Origin: Calothrix sp. HK-06 | GTDB taxonomy: Bacteria > Cyanobacteriota > Cyanobacteriia > Cyanobacteriales > Nostocaceae | Direction of reading: 5' to 3' | NCBI RefSeq assembly: GCF_001904745.1 | Contig: NZ_MRCD01000070.1 | Location: forward strand, 1-46,526 | DNA: 46,526 nucleotides | Shown: positions 35,101 through 44,369 of the stretch, one piece after another | Numbering within the stretch: the first letter of the stretch is position 1 | How the letters are laid out: each line of letters begins with the position of its first letter | The notes under the pieces: generated by a model | The model's input: the letters and a program-made list of their open reading frames with translations, nothing else | Databases searched by the model: none | What the model was told of the DNA's origin: nothing | Program-made: the position numbers and the translations under genes

Positions 35101-35653
35101 ATTCTACTTTCTGCACTTCGTGAGAAGTACGAAAACCATCAAAGAAATGCATAAAACTCACTCGTGCTTTGAGGGTAGCAGCTTGAGCTATCAAAGCAAA
35201 ATCATGTGCTTCTTGTACTGAAGCAGAACACAACATCACAAACCCAGTTGCACGCGCTGCCATTACATCACTATGGTCGCCAAATATTGATAATGCATGG
35301 GTAGCAAGCGCACGTGCCGCAACGTGAACAACAATACTCGTAAGTTCACCAGCAATTTTATATAAGTTGGGAATCATTAACAACAACCCTTGTGATGAGG
35401 TGAAAGTTGTTGTTAGTGAACCAGCTTGCAAGGCGCCATGTGCAGCAGCTACGGCGCCACCTTCACTTTGCATTTCAATAACACTAGGAACAGTACCCCA
35501 TAAATTTGTACGGTTATCAGCAGACCAAGCATCTGTCCATTCTCCAATAGCTGAAGAAGGTGTTATTGGATAAATAGCAATTACTTCATTCAAACGGTAA
35601 GCTACACGAGCAACCGCTTCATTTCCATCTATAGTGGCAAATTTTTTACCCAT
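32141..35653 (-). CDS. nifJ: Pyruvate:ferredoxin (flavodoxin) oxidoreductase
   Basis: NifJ oxidises pyruvate to acetyl-CoA and reduces ferredoxin or flavodoxin, supplying electrons to nitrogenase or hydrogenase in low-oxygen or fermentative conditions. The 1170 residues equal the usual length. In order: the pyrimidine-binding domain (AYRLNEVIAIYPITPSS at the N-terminus), the transketolase C-terminal-like and gamma domains, a two-cluster ferredoxin domain with CIQCSKCVIVCP and CTGCGICVEVCPA, and the TPP pyrophosphate domain with GACGGCGETPY, ANATGCSSIYGG and VWIVGGDGWAYDID. All cluster cysteines are present. The ATG start (MGKKFATIDGNEAVARVAYR) is certain. It is a single gene with its stop codon in a repeat. 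Confidence 0.97.
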   Translation of the reverse strand: MGKKFATIDGNEAVARVAYRLNEVIAIYPITPSSAIGEWTDAWSADNRTNLWGTVPSVIEMQSEGGAVAAAHGALQAGSLTTTFTSSQGLLLMIPNLYKIAGELTSIVVHVAARALATHALSIFGDHSDVMAARATGFVMLCSASVQEAHDFALIAQAATLKARVSFMHFFDGFRTSHEVQKVELLQDDDLKSLIDEDLILAYRARALTPDRPVLRGTAQNPDVYFQSREGANLHYQACPDIVQQVMDDFGKRTGRYYKIYEYYGASDATLVIVIMGSGCETVHETVDYLNAHGEKVGVVKVRLYRPFDVQKFVDVLPNTVKSIAVLDRTKEPGSAGEPLYLDVVTAIHEAWSGSNYPKIIGGRYGLSSKEFTPAMVQAVFDNLASEKPKNHFTVGINDDVSYTSLPLNTNFSTESDKVVRAMFYGLGSDGTVGANKNSIKIIGEETDNYAQGYFVYDSKKSGSMTVSHLRFGSTPIHSTYLIDKANFIGCHQWVFLERVNILKDANNGATFLVNSPYDSNSVWEHIPTSVQQQIIDKQLKLYVIDANKVARNSGMGGRINTIMQVCFFALAGVLPQDEAIAKIKQAIEKTYGKKGADVVRKNLEAVDNTLNNLQKVDIPNLIKNQKPQIQTLVSAPEFVRDVLGKMMIWEGDNLPVSALPADGTFPTGTAKWEKRDVAENIPVWDTNLCIQCSKCVIVCPHAAIRSKAYDPSELVKAPTTFKSTNAKDKDFAGDKFTIQVAPSDCTGCGICVEVCPARNKEQPERKAINMEPQLPLRTQESENWDFFLNLPLPDRTKLKLNQIRQQQFQEPLFEFSGACGGCGETPYLKLLTQLFGDRAMIANATGCSSIYGGNLPTTPWTKNAEGRGPAWSNNLFEDNAEFGFGFRLALDKHAQYAAELLKKWGEAGDKELVKSILNASQNTEADIYEQRQRVEVLKQKLENASHLKSLADYLVRKSVWIVGGDGWAYDIDFGGLDHILASGRNVNVLVMDTEVYSNTGGQSSKSTPKGAVAKFAASGKPAAKKDLGLIAMTYGNIYVASVAIGARDEHTLKAFIEAEAYDGPSLIIAYSHCIAHGINMTTAMSHQKSLVDSGRWLLYRYNPDLLKQGKKPLLLDMQKPKQPVEQSMYQENRFKMLTKSKPELAKRLLDEAQAEVNARWKMYEYLAQL

Positions 35654-36283
35654 GATATGCGCTCAAGCAACAGCAAATACTTAACATTGTTAGTTTTTAA
35701 GTATCAATTTTCTGTTACTCCCAGACAAACTTTACACCTATAAATGTCTACTAGATGCACATTTTGATCCCCCCAACAAGAACGCGAATTCGGGAAGCTA
35801 AAATTTGTTCTTTTTCCTGTCCCCCCCTTATTAAGGGGGGCTAGGGGGGATTAAAATCATATACAGCAACTTTTTAAACTTTTTTCCAAACTTTAATATC
35901 TATATCTTGTCCGCTATATCTATCTGTAGTAGCATAAACAAGTGTCTGTTGATTCTGGCTGAGCCATTGAATCTATTAAATCTAATGTACTAAAAGTATG
36001 AATATATTTAAAGTTGCTAAACATATATTATATCAATAATCAATTATAGTTTGCTAGTTTCTGCTCTTATTGACGGCGCCTGTTGATGGCTTGGTAATAA
36101 AAACAACATACTATTTAAGTCTAAATAAAAAGGAATACTACTAGTAGAGTAGATTAATTTCGTTTAAATAGTACTATTGATAGAGATATAATTAATTATA
36201 AGATTTTATAATTATTTGTTACGTTGAAAATTATATTTTGGTGCTTGGTGCCTGGGGTCTTGTAACTACGTTCAAATTTTTTC
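35654..36283. other. Intergenic stretch, 630 bp
   Basis: Upstream of nifJ. It contains a GATCCCCCC/GGGGGGATT repeat pair around 35768-35851 with a perfect palindrome CCCCCCTTA-T-TAAGGGGGG at 35822-35840, a WD40 relic at 35874-35972, one GGCGCC near 36075 and the 24-bp repeat at 36275. Promoters of nifJ and of the hydrolase are not recognised. Confidence 0.55.
35874..35972 (-). pseudogene. C-terminal scrap of a WD40-type protein
   Basis: The minus-strand frame reads IQWLSQNQQTLVYATTDRYS followed by GQDIDIKVWKKV and a stop at 35874-35876. The pattern W/L-S-x-x-x-T-L-x-x-A-T/S-x-D-...-I-K-V-W is that of a last WD40 blade. A stop codon directly precedes the frame, so only about 32 codons remain. 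Confidence 0.4.
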
Positions 36284-36298
36284 ATGGCGCCACGCACC
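36275..36298 (+). repeat. 24-bp repeat with GGCGCC, copy 2
   Basis: Identical to 11830-11853. It contains the ATG at 36284 that opens the longest frame of the next gene, but the repeat origin argues that the real start is the ATG at 36317. Confidence 0.75.
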
Positions 36299-36316
36299 CT
36301 ACGTTATTATCAAATT

Positions 36317-37966
36317 ATGTTAAATAAATTATTTTTGAAGTCGTCATTATCGTTGTCGGTAGCTTTGATGACTGTTGGTGCCAATTTTGTACCAACTGTA
36401 CGTCCTGCGTTTGGCGCCGAGCGAATTAATATTTCTTATGGAATTTTACAAAGGTCTATTCCAATTAAATCTTTGGAGTTGTTCGCTAGGACTGGTGAAA
36501 TAGATGAAGATTTTGCTGCTTATGCTCGGTATGTTGATCAAAAGGAGCTAGCGCAGTTAAGACGACTTCTAGTTACTCCTATTCCTCTTGGTGCTGTTGA
36601 GGTTTCACAGTTTTTATATACGGCTATTGGTCAGACTTTGTTAGAACGTTTGGGGGATGTTATTCAGTTGGAGTCTGGGCTAAATGGTTTTTATGCTATT
36701 CGCTCTGCTTTGATTGTTTCGGCGGCGCAAAAACAAGGGTTTACTTTACTTGATGTTTTTCGGAATTATTCTTCTAATGCTATTTCGGTTAATTTATCTC
36801 GTACTCAGGAGATTGCCCAAACTGTTCAGATTTTAATTAATCAGACTCAAAATGCCGTTGGTTTGATTAATCAGGAGTCGAGAGAAGAGGCGGGAAGCGC
36901 TAAAGTGCTTACAACGAGGGTTACTACGAGACGTTTTCAAGCCCAGCAAACAACTTTTAATTTTAATGATGTGTCTCGTAATCGGGTAATTACTACTGAT
37001 GTTTATGTGCCTGTAACGTCTAGTCGGCGCCCTATTGTTGTTATTTCTCACGGTCTTGGGTCTGACCGCACTAGTTTTGGGTATTTGGCTCAATATTTGG
37101 CTCGGTCGGGTTTTGTTGTTGTGGTTCCTGAGCATCCTGGTAGTAATGCTGCACAGTTACAAGCTTTGTTATCTGCTAGAGCGGATACTGTTACTGACCC
37201 TAGGGAGTTTGTTGACCGTCCTTTGGATATTAAGTTTGTACTCGATGAATTGACACAGTTACAATATTCTAATGCTAATTTGCGCGGGCGCCTCAATTTA
37301 CAGCAGGTTGGTGTGGTTGGACAGTCGTTTGGTGGTTATACTGCTTTGGCTTTAGCTGGCGCCAAAATCAATTTTGAGCAGTTAAATAAAGATTGCCCTG
37401 CTTTGAAGAGTTCTTTGAATGTTTCACAGTTACTTCAGTGTTTAGCAGTACGTTTACCAAGGACTGAGTATAATTTGTCTGATTCAAGGGTGAAGGCTGT
37501 AATTGCTATTAACCCTGTAGCTAGCAGTATATTAGGACAAACTGGACTGAGCCAAATTAAGATACCTGTAATGATTGTTGCTGGTAGTAATGATACTGTC
37601 GCTCCTGCGCTTCCAGAACAAATTCAACCTTTTACTTGGTTGACGACTCCCAATAAATATTTAGCGTTAATTAATGGTGGTACTCACTTTTCTACTATCG
37701 CTGAATCTCCTGGTGATGCTCTGCCTATTCCACAAGAAGCTGTAGGCGCCAGTCCGGAAGTTTCACGCTCCTATATTGAATCTTTAAGTTTTCCCTTCTT
37801 TCAAACTTATGTTGCTCAACAACCAAGTTATATAAATTACCTGAATGCAGGCTACGCAAAAGCTATTAGTCAAGCACAGTTGCCTCTGAGTTTGGTACGA
37901 AATATCACTCCCAACGAGTTGCAACAAGCACTGAATAGTTCTCCTTTATCTTCTAATCAACAATAA
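36317..37966 (+). CDS. Secreted DUF1400 alpha/beta hydrolase
   Basis: A 549-residue exported hydrolase. The signal peptide MLNKLFLKSSLSLSVALMTV ends near PAFGA before ERINISYG. Residues to about 170 are the DUF1400 helical domain typical of cyanobacteria (SIPIKSLELFARTGEIDEDF, LLERLGDVIQLESGLNGFYA). The hydrolase domain resembles platelet-activating-factor acetylhydrolase: RRPIVVISHGLGSDRTSF (oxyanion), nucleophile in GVVGQSFGGYTALALAG, Asp in IVAGSNDTVAPA and His in LINGGTHFSTI. The start was chosen because MLNKLF opens a proper signal peptide, while the upstream ATG is in a dispersed repeat. The substrate is unknown, probably a lipid or ester in the periplasm. Confidence 0.88.
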   Translation: MLNKLFLKSSLSLSVALMTVGANFVPTVRPAFGAERINISYGILQRSIPIKSLELFARTGEIDEDFAAYARYVDQKELAQLRRLLVTPIPLGAVEVSQFLYTAIGQTLLERLGDVIQLESGLNGFYAIRSALIVSAAQKQGFTLLDVFRNYSSNAISVNLSRTQEIAQTVQILINQTQNAVGLINQESREEAGSAKVLTTRVTTRRFQAQQTTFNFNDVSRNRVITTDVYVPVTSSRRPIVVISHGLGSDRTSFGYLAQYLARSGFVVVVPEHPGSNAAQLQALLSARADTVTDPREFVDRPLDIKFVLDELTQLQYSNANLRGRLNLQQVGVVGQSFGGYTALALAGAKINFEQLNKDCPALKSSLNVSQLLQCLAVRLPRTEYNLSDSRVKAVIAINPVASSILGQTGLSQIKIPVMIVAGSNDTVAPALPEQIQPFTWLTTPNKYLALINGGTHFSTIAESPGDALPIPQEAVGASPEVSRSYIESLSFPFFQTYVAQQPSYINYLNAGYAKAISQAQLPLSLVRNITPNELQQALNSSPLSSNQQ

Positions 37967-38195
37967 GTTTATGTTAAGTTTATGTCAAGCAAATTGATAT
38001 ACAATTAAAAGTTATAAAAGTAAGCGTAACAGAGGTGTATCAGTTGCCCTAGATGTAAGTTAGGCGCCTGTGTTTAGGGTAAATATAAGTAATATAAGTA
38101 AGTAAAAAAATACTTATGCGATTTTTTTCGTGATTTGCTGTGGTTGGTTCGTATAAAGATTTTAGCCCAGCTAATTACGGAGATATTTACCCAGC

Positions 38196-38435
38196 ATGTC
38201 TAATTCTAGTACTCTTATATTCTTAGTAGTTACATTAACTATCGCGCAAATTCTATTGATGTTTTTTGTGCATTTTCTCAAACCCAAAAAATTAAGTGAT
38301 GCTCAGGAACATTCACCTGAATTAATAAGTCAAAGTAAATTTAAACCACCAGGTTCGAGTAAACCTAAAGGTTCTTCTGGCGCCGGCTCTCGTCGTATGT
38401 CTAATAATGATAGACATAAGAATATGAATAGCTAG
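38196..38435 (+). CDS. Small membrane protein, 79 aa
   Basis: One N-terminal membrane helix (LIFLVVTLTIAQILLMFFVHF, about residues 7-27) is followed by a hydrophilic, basic tail rich in Ser, Lys, Gly and Pro (KFKPPGSSKPKGSSGAG). I do not recognise a family. GGAG lies about 14 bases before the ATG. It is convergent with the CHASE2 gene, and its stop is only 28 bases from that gene's stop. Confidence 0.55.
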   Translation: MSNSSTLIFLVVTLTIAQILLMFFVHFLKPKKLSDAQEHSPELISQSKFKPPGSSKPKGSSGAGSRRMSNNDRHKNMNS

Positions 38436-38463
38436 TGTACGGATAGTAGAATTTTGACATCGG

Positions 38464-41199
38464 TTAGTAAGTGTTATTTTTCAGTATTTTATCTATAAAA
38501 ATTTGATTTTCTAGACTTTCAGATTGTTTCAAATATTCAATTGCAATTTGCCCAGCTACAGGTTGTTCTTGAGTAAACTTAATTAGCTGTTGTACTATTT
38601 GACTTAATTGAATTTTCTCTGAATGTTTGGTGATAATTATTATCTGAGTAATTACACCAGCTAGTAAAGCAATTATTGCAGGTATAATTGGAATCCACCA
38701 TCCTAGTATAAAGGCAATGTAGGTACCTAATGTTAGTATTAATATACAGAGTATAACTAATACTACAACATATTTCAATGGTTTCAAAAAGTAACTAATA
38801 AGTGTTCCCATTCCAGACCATAGTAAAATCCAAAACCATTCAATTTGATGCAACCATACTTTTAATAGTGGGCGCCCGTCGAGTGCTGCACTTAAAATTG
38901 AACTAGCAATATTAGCGTGAATAACAACTCCAGGCATTCGAGCCGGGTTATCGAAACGACTATTACTATAAGGAGTATGATATAAGTCGTTCACACTCTC
39001 TGCGGTTGCGCCAATTAAAACTATGCGATTGCGTATTAAATCAGGAGGTATCTGATTTTTTAGTACATCTTGAATAGAAATAACTTGAAACTGTTTTTGG
39101 GTACCATGAAAGTTAAGCAAAATCTGATATCCCCCTGCATCTGCTCTCACATATCCTCCATCATTCGGGTGAAAGGGGGTAAGAAGTACTTTCCCTATTT
39201 TGATTTGGTGATTTGGTAAATCTAAAGCGTAAATATTACGGGTTTTTAAATAGCGTAATGCTAATTCTAAACCCAAGTTTAAAGTTATTCCATTATCTTC
39301 TTCAATCGACAGTAACGCACGACGGACTTTTCCATCTCCGTCTAGCACTTGGTCGGCAAGGCCTATTTGTTTGAGTTCAGCTAAAACTGGTGGAGGGGCA
39401 ATTTTATCAGCAATTGCCTTCTTCACACCTATTAAATTTGGTGTTACTCTGTATATTTGTATTAGTTTCTCGGCGCCGGGTTCTATTGGTAAGTCTCGAT
39501 ATAAGTCTAATCCTATAGCTTCTGGATTGTAGCTTTTTAATGTTTGCAATACTTGTGCAAGGGTGGCATCTGACATTGGATACTGACCAAATTGCCGAAT
39601 GTGCAATTCATCAATAGCAACAATTACAATTTTAGGGTCAACTGTTGTAACAGGACGCACTTGAAATAATTTATCTAAGCTCGTCAACTCTATTCCTTCT
39701 AATACACCACTAAAACGTACAATAATTACTGCTATGGCAACAATAAAAGTAATTGAAATAATATAAATTCTACCTAATCGTAGTTTCTGTATATTCTTTT
39801 TGGCAGTTTTACGTGCATTCGCTAAAAACTGCTGGGCAAGTCGGTTAGTTTCAAGGACAAATTGCGCTTTTTCTTGTTCAAGATATCTTGCTTGTTTTTC
39901 TGCTAATAAGTCTTTTTCAATTTCTCGCTTCGCTGCTTTTTGACTTGCCGTTAAAAAACGGTAGTCTTGGTCACTAAGTCTTTTACTGTATGACCATGCG
40001 AGCGCTTGTTCTAAAGTTTCTCCACGCAGCAAATACTCAGTTTCTTTTTGTTCCGAAGCTATCCATGCTTTAATTTTTTGGGCGTAAGGACGTAAATTTT
40101 CCATTTGTTTACAAATCCATTGTAAATCAAAAACTGCTTCGTAAATCAAATTTTTGACTTTTAATTTACCTTGTGAGTTAATTACCAATCCTGATAGTAG
40201 TAACTCTATTTGCTCTCGACTATCATCAACTACAACTTCTTCCCCCAAAAGAATTCGCTGATACACCTCTAAATGGCGCCCTGCAATATATTCATTTTTC
40301 AAAATTCGGTCTGAAATTGTTCGTAAATGCTGCGGCTCATCTTGAAATTCCCAGTTGTTGATAATATAATTTACGACGATATGTTTTACTATTGTTTCTG
40401 CTGATTGAGTAGTATTTATTTTTGGAGTTAAATCACATAATAATTGACAAAGTTTATGAGTCAAGAAAGGTTGTCCGTTCGTCCATATTAAAATTTGACG
40501 CATTATTTCAGAAACATTATGTCCTGGAATATTTAGTCCATCAGCTAATGGCTGAACATTATCTACAGTAAAACCATCTAATTGTATCGATTTACCAATA
40601 TTGAACGGTGTACGTTGCTTATCTTGAACTAAGTCTGATGGTTTGGCAACTCCAAAAATAGCAAAAGTTAAACGATTATATTCTGGATTGACAGCACGCT
40701 GATTATAACAGAAGCGGATGAATGTAAAAAAATCATCTACTGGAAAACCCAGTGCCAGTACATTATCAATTTCGTCTATAAAGATAATTATTTGTTCGTT
40801 TTTAAATTCGACTAAAAGTATCTCTGAAATAAATAGACTTAATTTTTGAATAAAAGATATATCTTCTTGTTCTTGCCACCACGCTTTTAAATTAATTTTA
40901 TGAAATAAATTAAATCCTGACAATAAATCTGTAACTAATCCTTTATACCATTGTAATGGGGTTATATTCTCGCTACCTATATTCGTCAAGTCAACTACAG
41001 CACATTTATAATTATCTTGTTGTAAACGGTGACTCATTTTCACTAAAAGTGACGATTTCCCCATTTGTCGAGAGTTAAGAATATAGCAAAATTCACGCTT
41101 CTTTAATGCTTGGTAAAGTTCGCTATCACACGCACGCTCCACATAACTAAGAGCATTACTTCCTAAACTGCCTCCAACTTGATATCTGTAACGGGTCAT
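38464..41199 (-). CDS. AAA-like plus CHASE2 membrane protein
   Basis: A 911-residue sensor-like protein. The N-terminal 1-340 are an AAA-like ATPase domain of the type found before WD40, CHASE2 and caspase-like modules in cyanobacteria: Walker A NSRQMGKSSLL (Lys48) and Walker B IIIFIDEIDNVL (Asp142, Glu143), both intact. A helical linker with a coiled coil (about 400-470, KAAKREIEKDLLAEKQARYL) leads to a membrane helix (about 477-497), a periplasmic CHASE2 sensory domain (about 500-760, VDPKIVIVAIDELHIRQFG, AIGLDLYRDLP, VLIGATAESVNDLYHTP) and three further membrane helices (780-860). No kinase or cyclase output is attached, so signalling must go through the AAA part or a partner. Confidence 0.9.
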   Translation of the reverse strand: MTRYRYQVGGSLGSNALSYVERACDSELYQALKKREFCYILNSRQMGKSSLLVKMSHRLQQDNYKCAVVDLTNIGSENITPLQWYKGLVTDLLSGFNLFHKINLKAWWQEQEDISFIQKLSLFISEILLVEFKNEQIIIFIDEIDNVLALGFPVDDFFTFIRFCYNQRAVNPEYNRLTFAIFGVAKPSDLVQDKQRTPFNIGKSIQLDGFTVDNVQPLADGLNIPGHNVSEIMRQILIWTNGQPFLTHKLCQLLCDLTPKINTTQSAETIVKHIVVNYIINNWEFQDEPQHLRTISDRILKNEYIAGRHLEVYQRILLGEEVVVDDSREQIELLLSGLVINSQGKLKVKNLIYEAVFDLQWICKQMENLRPYAQKIKAWIASEQKETEYLLRGETLEQALAWSYSKRLSDQDYRFLTASQKAAKREIEKDLLAEKQARYLEQEKAQFVLETNRLAQQFLANARKTAKKNIQKLRLGRIYIISITFIVAIAVIIVRFSGVLEGIELTSLDKLFQVRPVTTVDPKIVIVAIDELHIRQFGQYPMSDATLAQVLQTLKSYNPEAIGLDLYRDLPIEPGAEKLIQIYRVTPNLIGVKKAIADKIAPPPVLAELKQIGLADQVLDGDGKVRRALLSIEEDNGITLNLGLELALRYLKTRNIYALDLPNHQIKIGKVLLTPFHPNDGGYVRADAGGYQILLNFHGTQKQFQVISIQDVLKNQIPPDLIRNRIVLIGATAESVNDLYHTPYSNSRFDNPARMPGVVIHANIASSILSAALDGRPLLKVWLHQIEWFWILLWSGMGTLISYFLKPLKYVVVLVILCILILTLGTYIAFILGWWIPIIPAIIALLAGVITQIIIITKHSEKIQLSQIVQQLIKFTQEQPVAGQIAIEYLKQSESLENQIFIDKILKNNTY

Positions 41200-41552
41200 A
41201 CTAAACTTTTACTTCCCTTAGTTAAAAGTGACTATTCCGGATAACTTCATCTAAACTAACGACAATTACGTAAAATTTACAAATATTTCTTACCTTTTTT
41301 GAAATCTTTCACAAAACAAACTTACTTTTATAACTAATATAACTAATTTGTTTCACCAATTTATTAAGAATTATGTTTGTTTTTCTTTGTATGGCGCCAT
41401 TAGGTAGTAAGTAGAAAGCTATATACTTTTTTGGATTAAAAATAAATTTTATAAAGTTTAATGAAAAGCATAGTCAATCAATATTTATAGACTATAATTA
41501 TCAGCTAGTATGAAATTATTTACGATTTTAATGATAGAGACTATTTATCCAG
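41200..41552. other. Divergent intergenic stretch, 353 bp
   Basis: It separates the CHASE2 gene (minus) from the GGDEF-like gene (plus). Very AT-rich, with one GGCGCC in GATGGCGCCATTAGG-type context near 41393. I see no gene or clear promoter motif. Confidence 0.45.
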
Positions 41553-42278
41553 ATGAATCAAAACTACATTAATTTATTTGTCCAGCCTGTCACTGATGCC
41601 ATGTTACCATCAAGGGTCAATCATCCTAAAAGCGATGACTTAGTTTTTAAAAAGGTTGATGATATCAACGAAAAACAACATAAACATTTTTATCAATTTT
41701 GGCTGCTTATGTGTATCAGCCAACAGTTAGAGATAAGGCAGCTCGAAAATATCTGTTATACCGATGACTTAACACAACTCCGTAACAAACGATACTTTGA
41801 CTTTTACCTAGAAAATTGCTGGGAAGACTTAGCTAACGAGAAGGCGCCGCTTTCGGTTATCTTTTTAGATATCGATAATCTCAAGGTCTATAATTTAATG
41901 CGGGGACAAGAAATGGGTGATAAGTGTGTATATGAAATTGCTAATACAATTCCTAAATGCTTAAATAAGTATGGCACCTTAGTTGCACGCTATCAAGATG
42001 ACGCATTTGCAATAGTTCTTCCCAACACTACAGCAAGTAATGCAGCAGAAATAGCTGAGGTAATTCGCGAGGAAGTAAAAAATTTGAATATTCAGCACGC
42101 TGTTGCTCAACTTGGTGGACTGCGTTTTCCTATTGTCACAGTTAGTTTAGGAGTTGCAAGCACAATTCCCACTTTAGAACAATCTCCAAATGTTTTGCGC
42201 GATGCAGCTTTAAATGCATTACATCGCGCGAAAAAGTTAGAAGGAAATTGTACTTGTGTTAGCAAAACTCTGAAATAA
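41553..42278 (+). CDS. Degenerate GGDEF domain protein
   Basis: A 241-residue cytosolic protein with a diguanylate cyclase-like domain at about 65-238. The entry motif DDLTQLRNKRYFDFYL and the metal site FLDIDNLKVYN (Asp106) are good, as is the VSLGVAS strand. The signature that should be GGDEF reads YQDDAF (147-152), so the GTP-binding glycines are lost and cyclase activity is unlikely. No I-site RxxD is seen in the usual place. It may act as a GTP or c-di-GMP sensing or scaffolding domain. Residues 1-60 are a short helical extension of no known family. It is convergent with another GGDEF-like gene only 19 bases away. Confidence 0.85.
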   Translation: MNQNYINLFVQPVTDAMLPSRVNHPKSDDLVFKKVDDINEKQHKHFYQFWLLMCISQQLEIRQLENICYTDDLTQLRNKRYFDFYLENCWEDLANEKAPLSVIFLDIDNLKVYNLMRGQEMGDKCVYEIANTIPKCLNKYGTLVARYQDDAFAIVLPNTTASNAAEIAEVIREEVKNLNIQHAVAQLGGLRFPIVTVSLGVASTIPTLEQSPNVLRDAALNALHRAKKLEGNCTCVSKTLK

Positions 42279-42297
42279 TCTTATGTATATATATAGA

Positions 42298-44157
42298 TTA
42301 TGCGCTAACTCTATTCCTTCCAAGTTTTTTAGATTGCATCATTGCTTGTTGAGCAGCAGCAATTAACGTATTTGGATATAACTCCGAATTTGGTTCAATA
42401 GTCGCTACCCCCAAACTCATAGTTAAAACCTCTGACGGTTCACGAGTTATTGATAAATCTTCAACACACGCACGAATTTGTTCTGCAAGTGAAATTGCTC
42501 TGTCAGTACTAGTTTGAGGTAATACTACAATAAATTCTTCCCCTTTGTGACGCGCTATTAAAGTTGCTTGCTGCTTTACACAGTCGCACAATGCTGTACT
42601 AATTTGTTGTAACGCTGCATTACTGGCACCTAAACCATAAGATTGATTGTATGATTTAAAGTAATCGATATCACACCAAATCATCGATAACGGTAATGCT
42701 TCAGAATTCCACTGGCGCCATTCGGTTTCTAAATAGTGCTTGAAATAAGCGTATTGTGTTTCAAATTCGAGTGATTCATCTGCACTATTATGCCTTCGCA
42801 CGCTAAATATACTCGGATTCAAACCTTCTAAGTGTTGGCGAAAATATAAACGATACAATTCGCAACTTGTAAAAGCTAAATTACCATCCAAATGTATCAA
42901 CCCTACACTCTCTAGCTTATACGCTGCCATTGCATCGAGAAACACACCTTCGTTCGTTATCAAAACTTGTTCTAAAGAAAGTGCTAATTCCGGTTCCTGT
43001 TGTAAAACTGCTAACAGACCTCGCAAATGGTCACTATAAATACCTGCTAGGGTTGGAGCATTGTCTAGTAACTGCTCTAAATTCATCTCTCCTCTATAAA
43101 GATGATAAAAAGCAAGATTAATTAAATAAGGATGTCCCCCCACCATTGACATTAACTGTTGAATTTGCTTTTCCTGAATAGATTCTAGTCGATAGCGAAC
43201 AGCTAATAATTTAACTTGTTCGCTAGAAAACTCAGGTAACTTAACTGCTAAACCCACATTAAACGGAGATTGATGCAACTTTAAAGGTATATATACTTCG
43301 GTTGAATGGGCAATTACTAAGCGTAATTTTTGCCAAACTTGTTGCGAACGAGCAATTTCGTGCCAATACCGCAGCATTGGTAAAAATTCTGAGGCAATAC
43401 TTGTATGTTCAAAAATGCAGTTTACCTCATTTAACACCAAAACTAACGGATTTTTGATTCTAGGAAGTAAATATTCTTGGAAATAAACTTTAGAACTCAC
43501 TTTGCTGCCAATATCTTCATCCCAATAGTCATCGAGTTTCGAGCTAAGGTTTAATTGTCTACTGATTGTGCTACAGAACCAACGCAAAAATTTATCAAGG
43601 TTAGCAAATATTGCTTTGTCTGGTTCCTGAAAGTCTATATAAGCTGATTCGTAATCCTCCTCTTTCACACTGCTAATTATTTTGTTAATCAAAGAATTTT
43701 TGCCCATTTTTTTGGAAGCTCTAATTCTGACCACGCTACCCGGTTTTCTCACTTCTGTAAAAACAATATCTTCAATTGGAGAACGGTTAATGTAAAAAGG
43801 AGAATCAGATGGTAGAGGACTACTGAGTAGTTCTATTTCAAAGTTTGTTGTTATATTTGATAATATCTTATTTGTATTGGCATTTAAATTATTTGGTGCT
43901 TGCGGAATATTTTGTAAGTACTTGGGCAAAATTAAATGTATATTTTTTTTTGTCACTCTTTGTCCAAGTACAGTAGAAATATGATTCCACAAATCAAAAC
44001 CAATTACTTTTAAGTAATTGCTAGAATAATTTGTATTGTGCGCCATTTCTTCATAACTTTTTCCCATCCATGACTGACGCAATATTAATTGCTCAATAGG
44101 AGTTAATTGTCGAAATAGCAACCTTTCTACTATTTCCAAAGCATTTTCGCTATCCAT
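42298..44157 (-). CDS. vMAP-type HTH, AAA-like and GGDEF fusion
   Basis: A 619-residue cytosolic protein. I start it at ATG 44157 (MDSENALEIVERLLF), where homologous N-terminal HTH domains of vWA-MoxR-associated proteins begin. The open frame reaches 44211. In order: HTH-like domain (about 1-80, LTPIEQLILRQSWMGKSYEE and VTKKN), AAA-like domain (about 115-430) and GGDEF-like domain (about 465-619). The ATPase looks impaired: Walker A reads KKMGKNSL and the Walker B motif reads LVLVLNEVN, with Asn243 and Asn246 for the usual Asp. The cyclase signature reads KGEEF (538-542) instead of GGEEF. So both catalytic domains carry non-standard residues, which suggests a regulatory role. Confidence 0.85.
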   Translation of the reverse strand: MDSENALEIVERLLFRQLTPIEQLILRQSWMGKSYEEMAHNTNYSSNYLKVIGFDLWNHISTVLGQRVTKKNIHLILPKYLQNIPQAPNNLNANTNKILSNITTNFEIELLSSPLPSDSPFYINRSPIEDIVFTEVRKPGSVVRIRASKKMGKNSLINKIISSVKEEDYESAYIDFQEPDKAIFANLDKFLRWFCSTISRQLNLSSKLDDYWDEDIGSKVSSKVYFQEYLLPRIKNPLVLVLNEVNCIFEHTSIASEFLPMLRYWHEIARSQQVWQKLRLVIAHSTEVYIPLKLHQSPFNVGLAVKLPEFSSEQVKLLAVRYRLESIQEKQIQQLMSMVGGHPYLINLAFYHLYRGEMNLEQLLDNAPTLAGIYSDHLRGLLAVLQQEPELALSLEQVLITNEGVFLDAMAAYKLESVGLIHLDGNLAFTSCELYRLYFRQHLEGLNPSIFSVRRHNSADESLEFETQYAYFKHYLETEWRQWNSEALPLSMIWCDIDYFKSYNQSYGLGASNAALQQISTALCDCVKQQATLIARHKGEEFIVVLPQTSTDRAISLAEQIRACVEDLSITREPSEVLTMSLGVATIEPNSELYPNTLIAAAQQAMMQSKKLGRNRVSA

Positions 44158-44369
44158 AACGCAAATTACAAAGTTTGTAAAAACTTGGGTCAATCTTAGC
44201 AGAGGGAACATTCACTTATTTTACATGCACTCCCTTTATAACGAGTAGTTATAGCAAAGTGGATGTTGTAGTATTATATAGGCATTTTTGAGAAGAAGAC
44301 AATAATTATCAATTACAATACAATCATAATTTCAAATAATTTGTAAACACTAGATGTTTCACACCTTTT

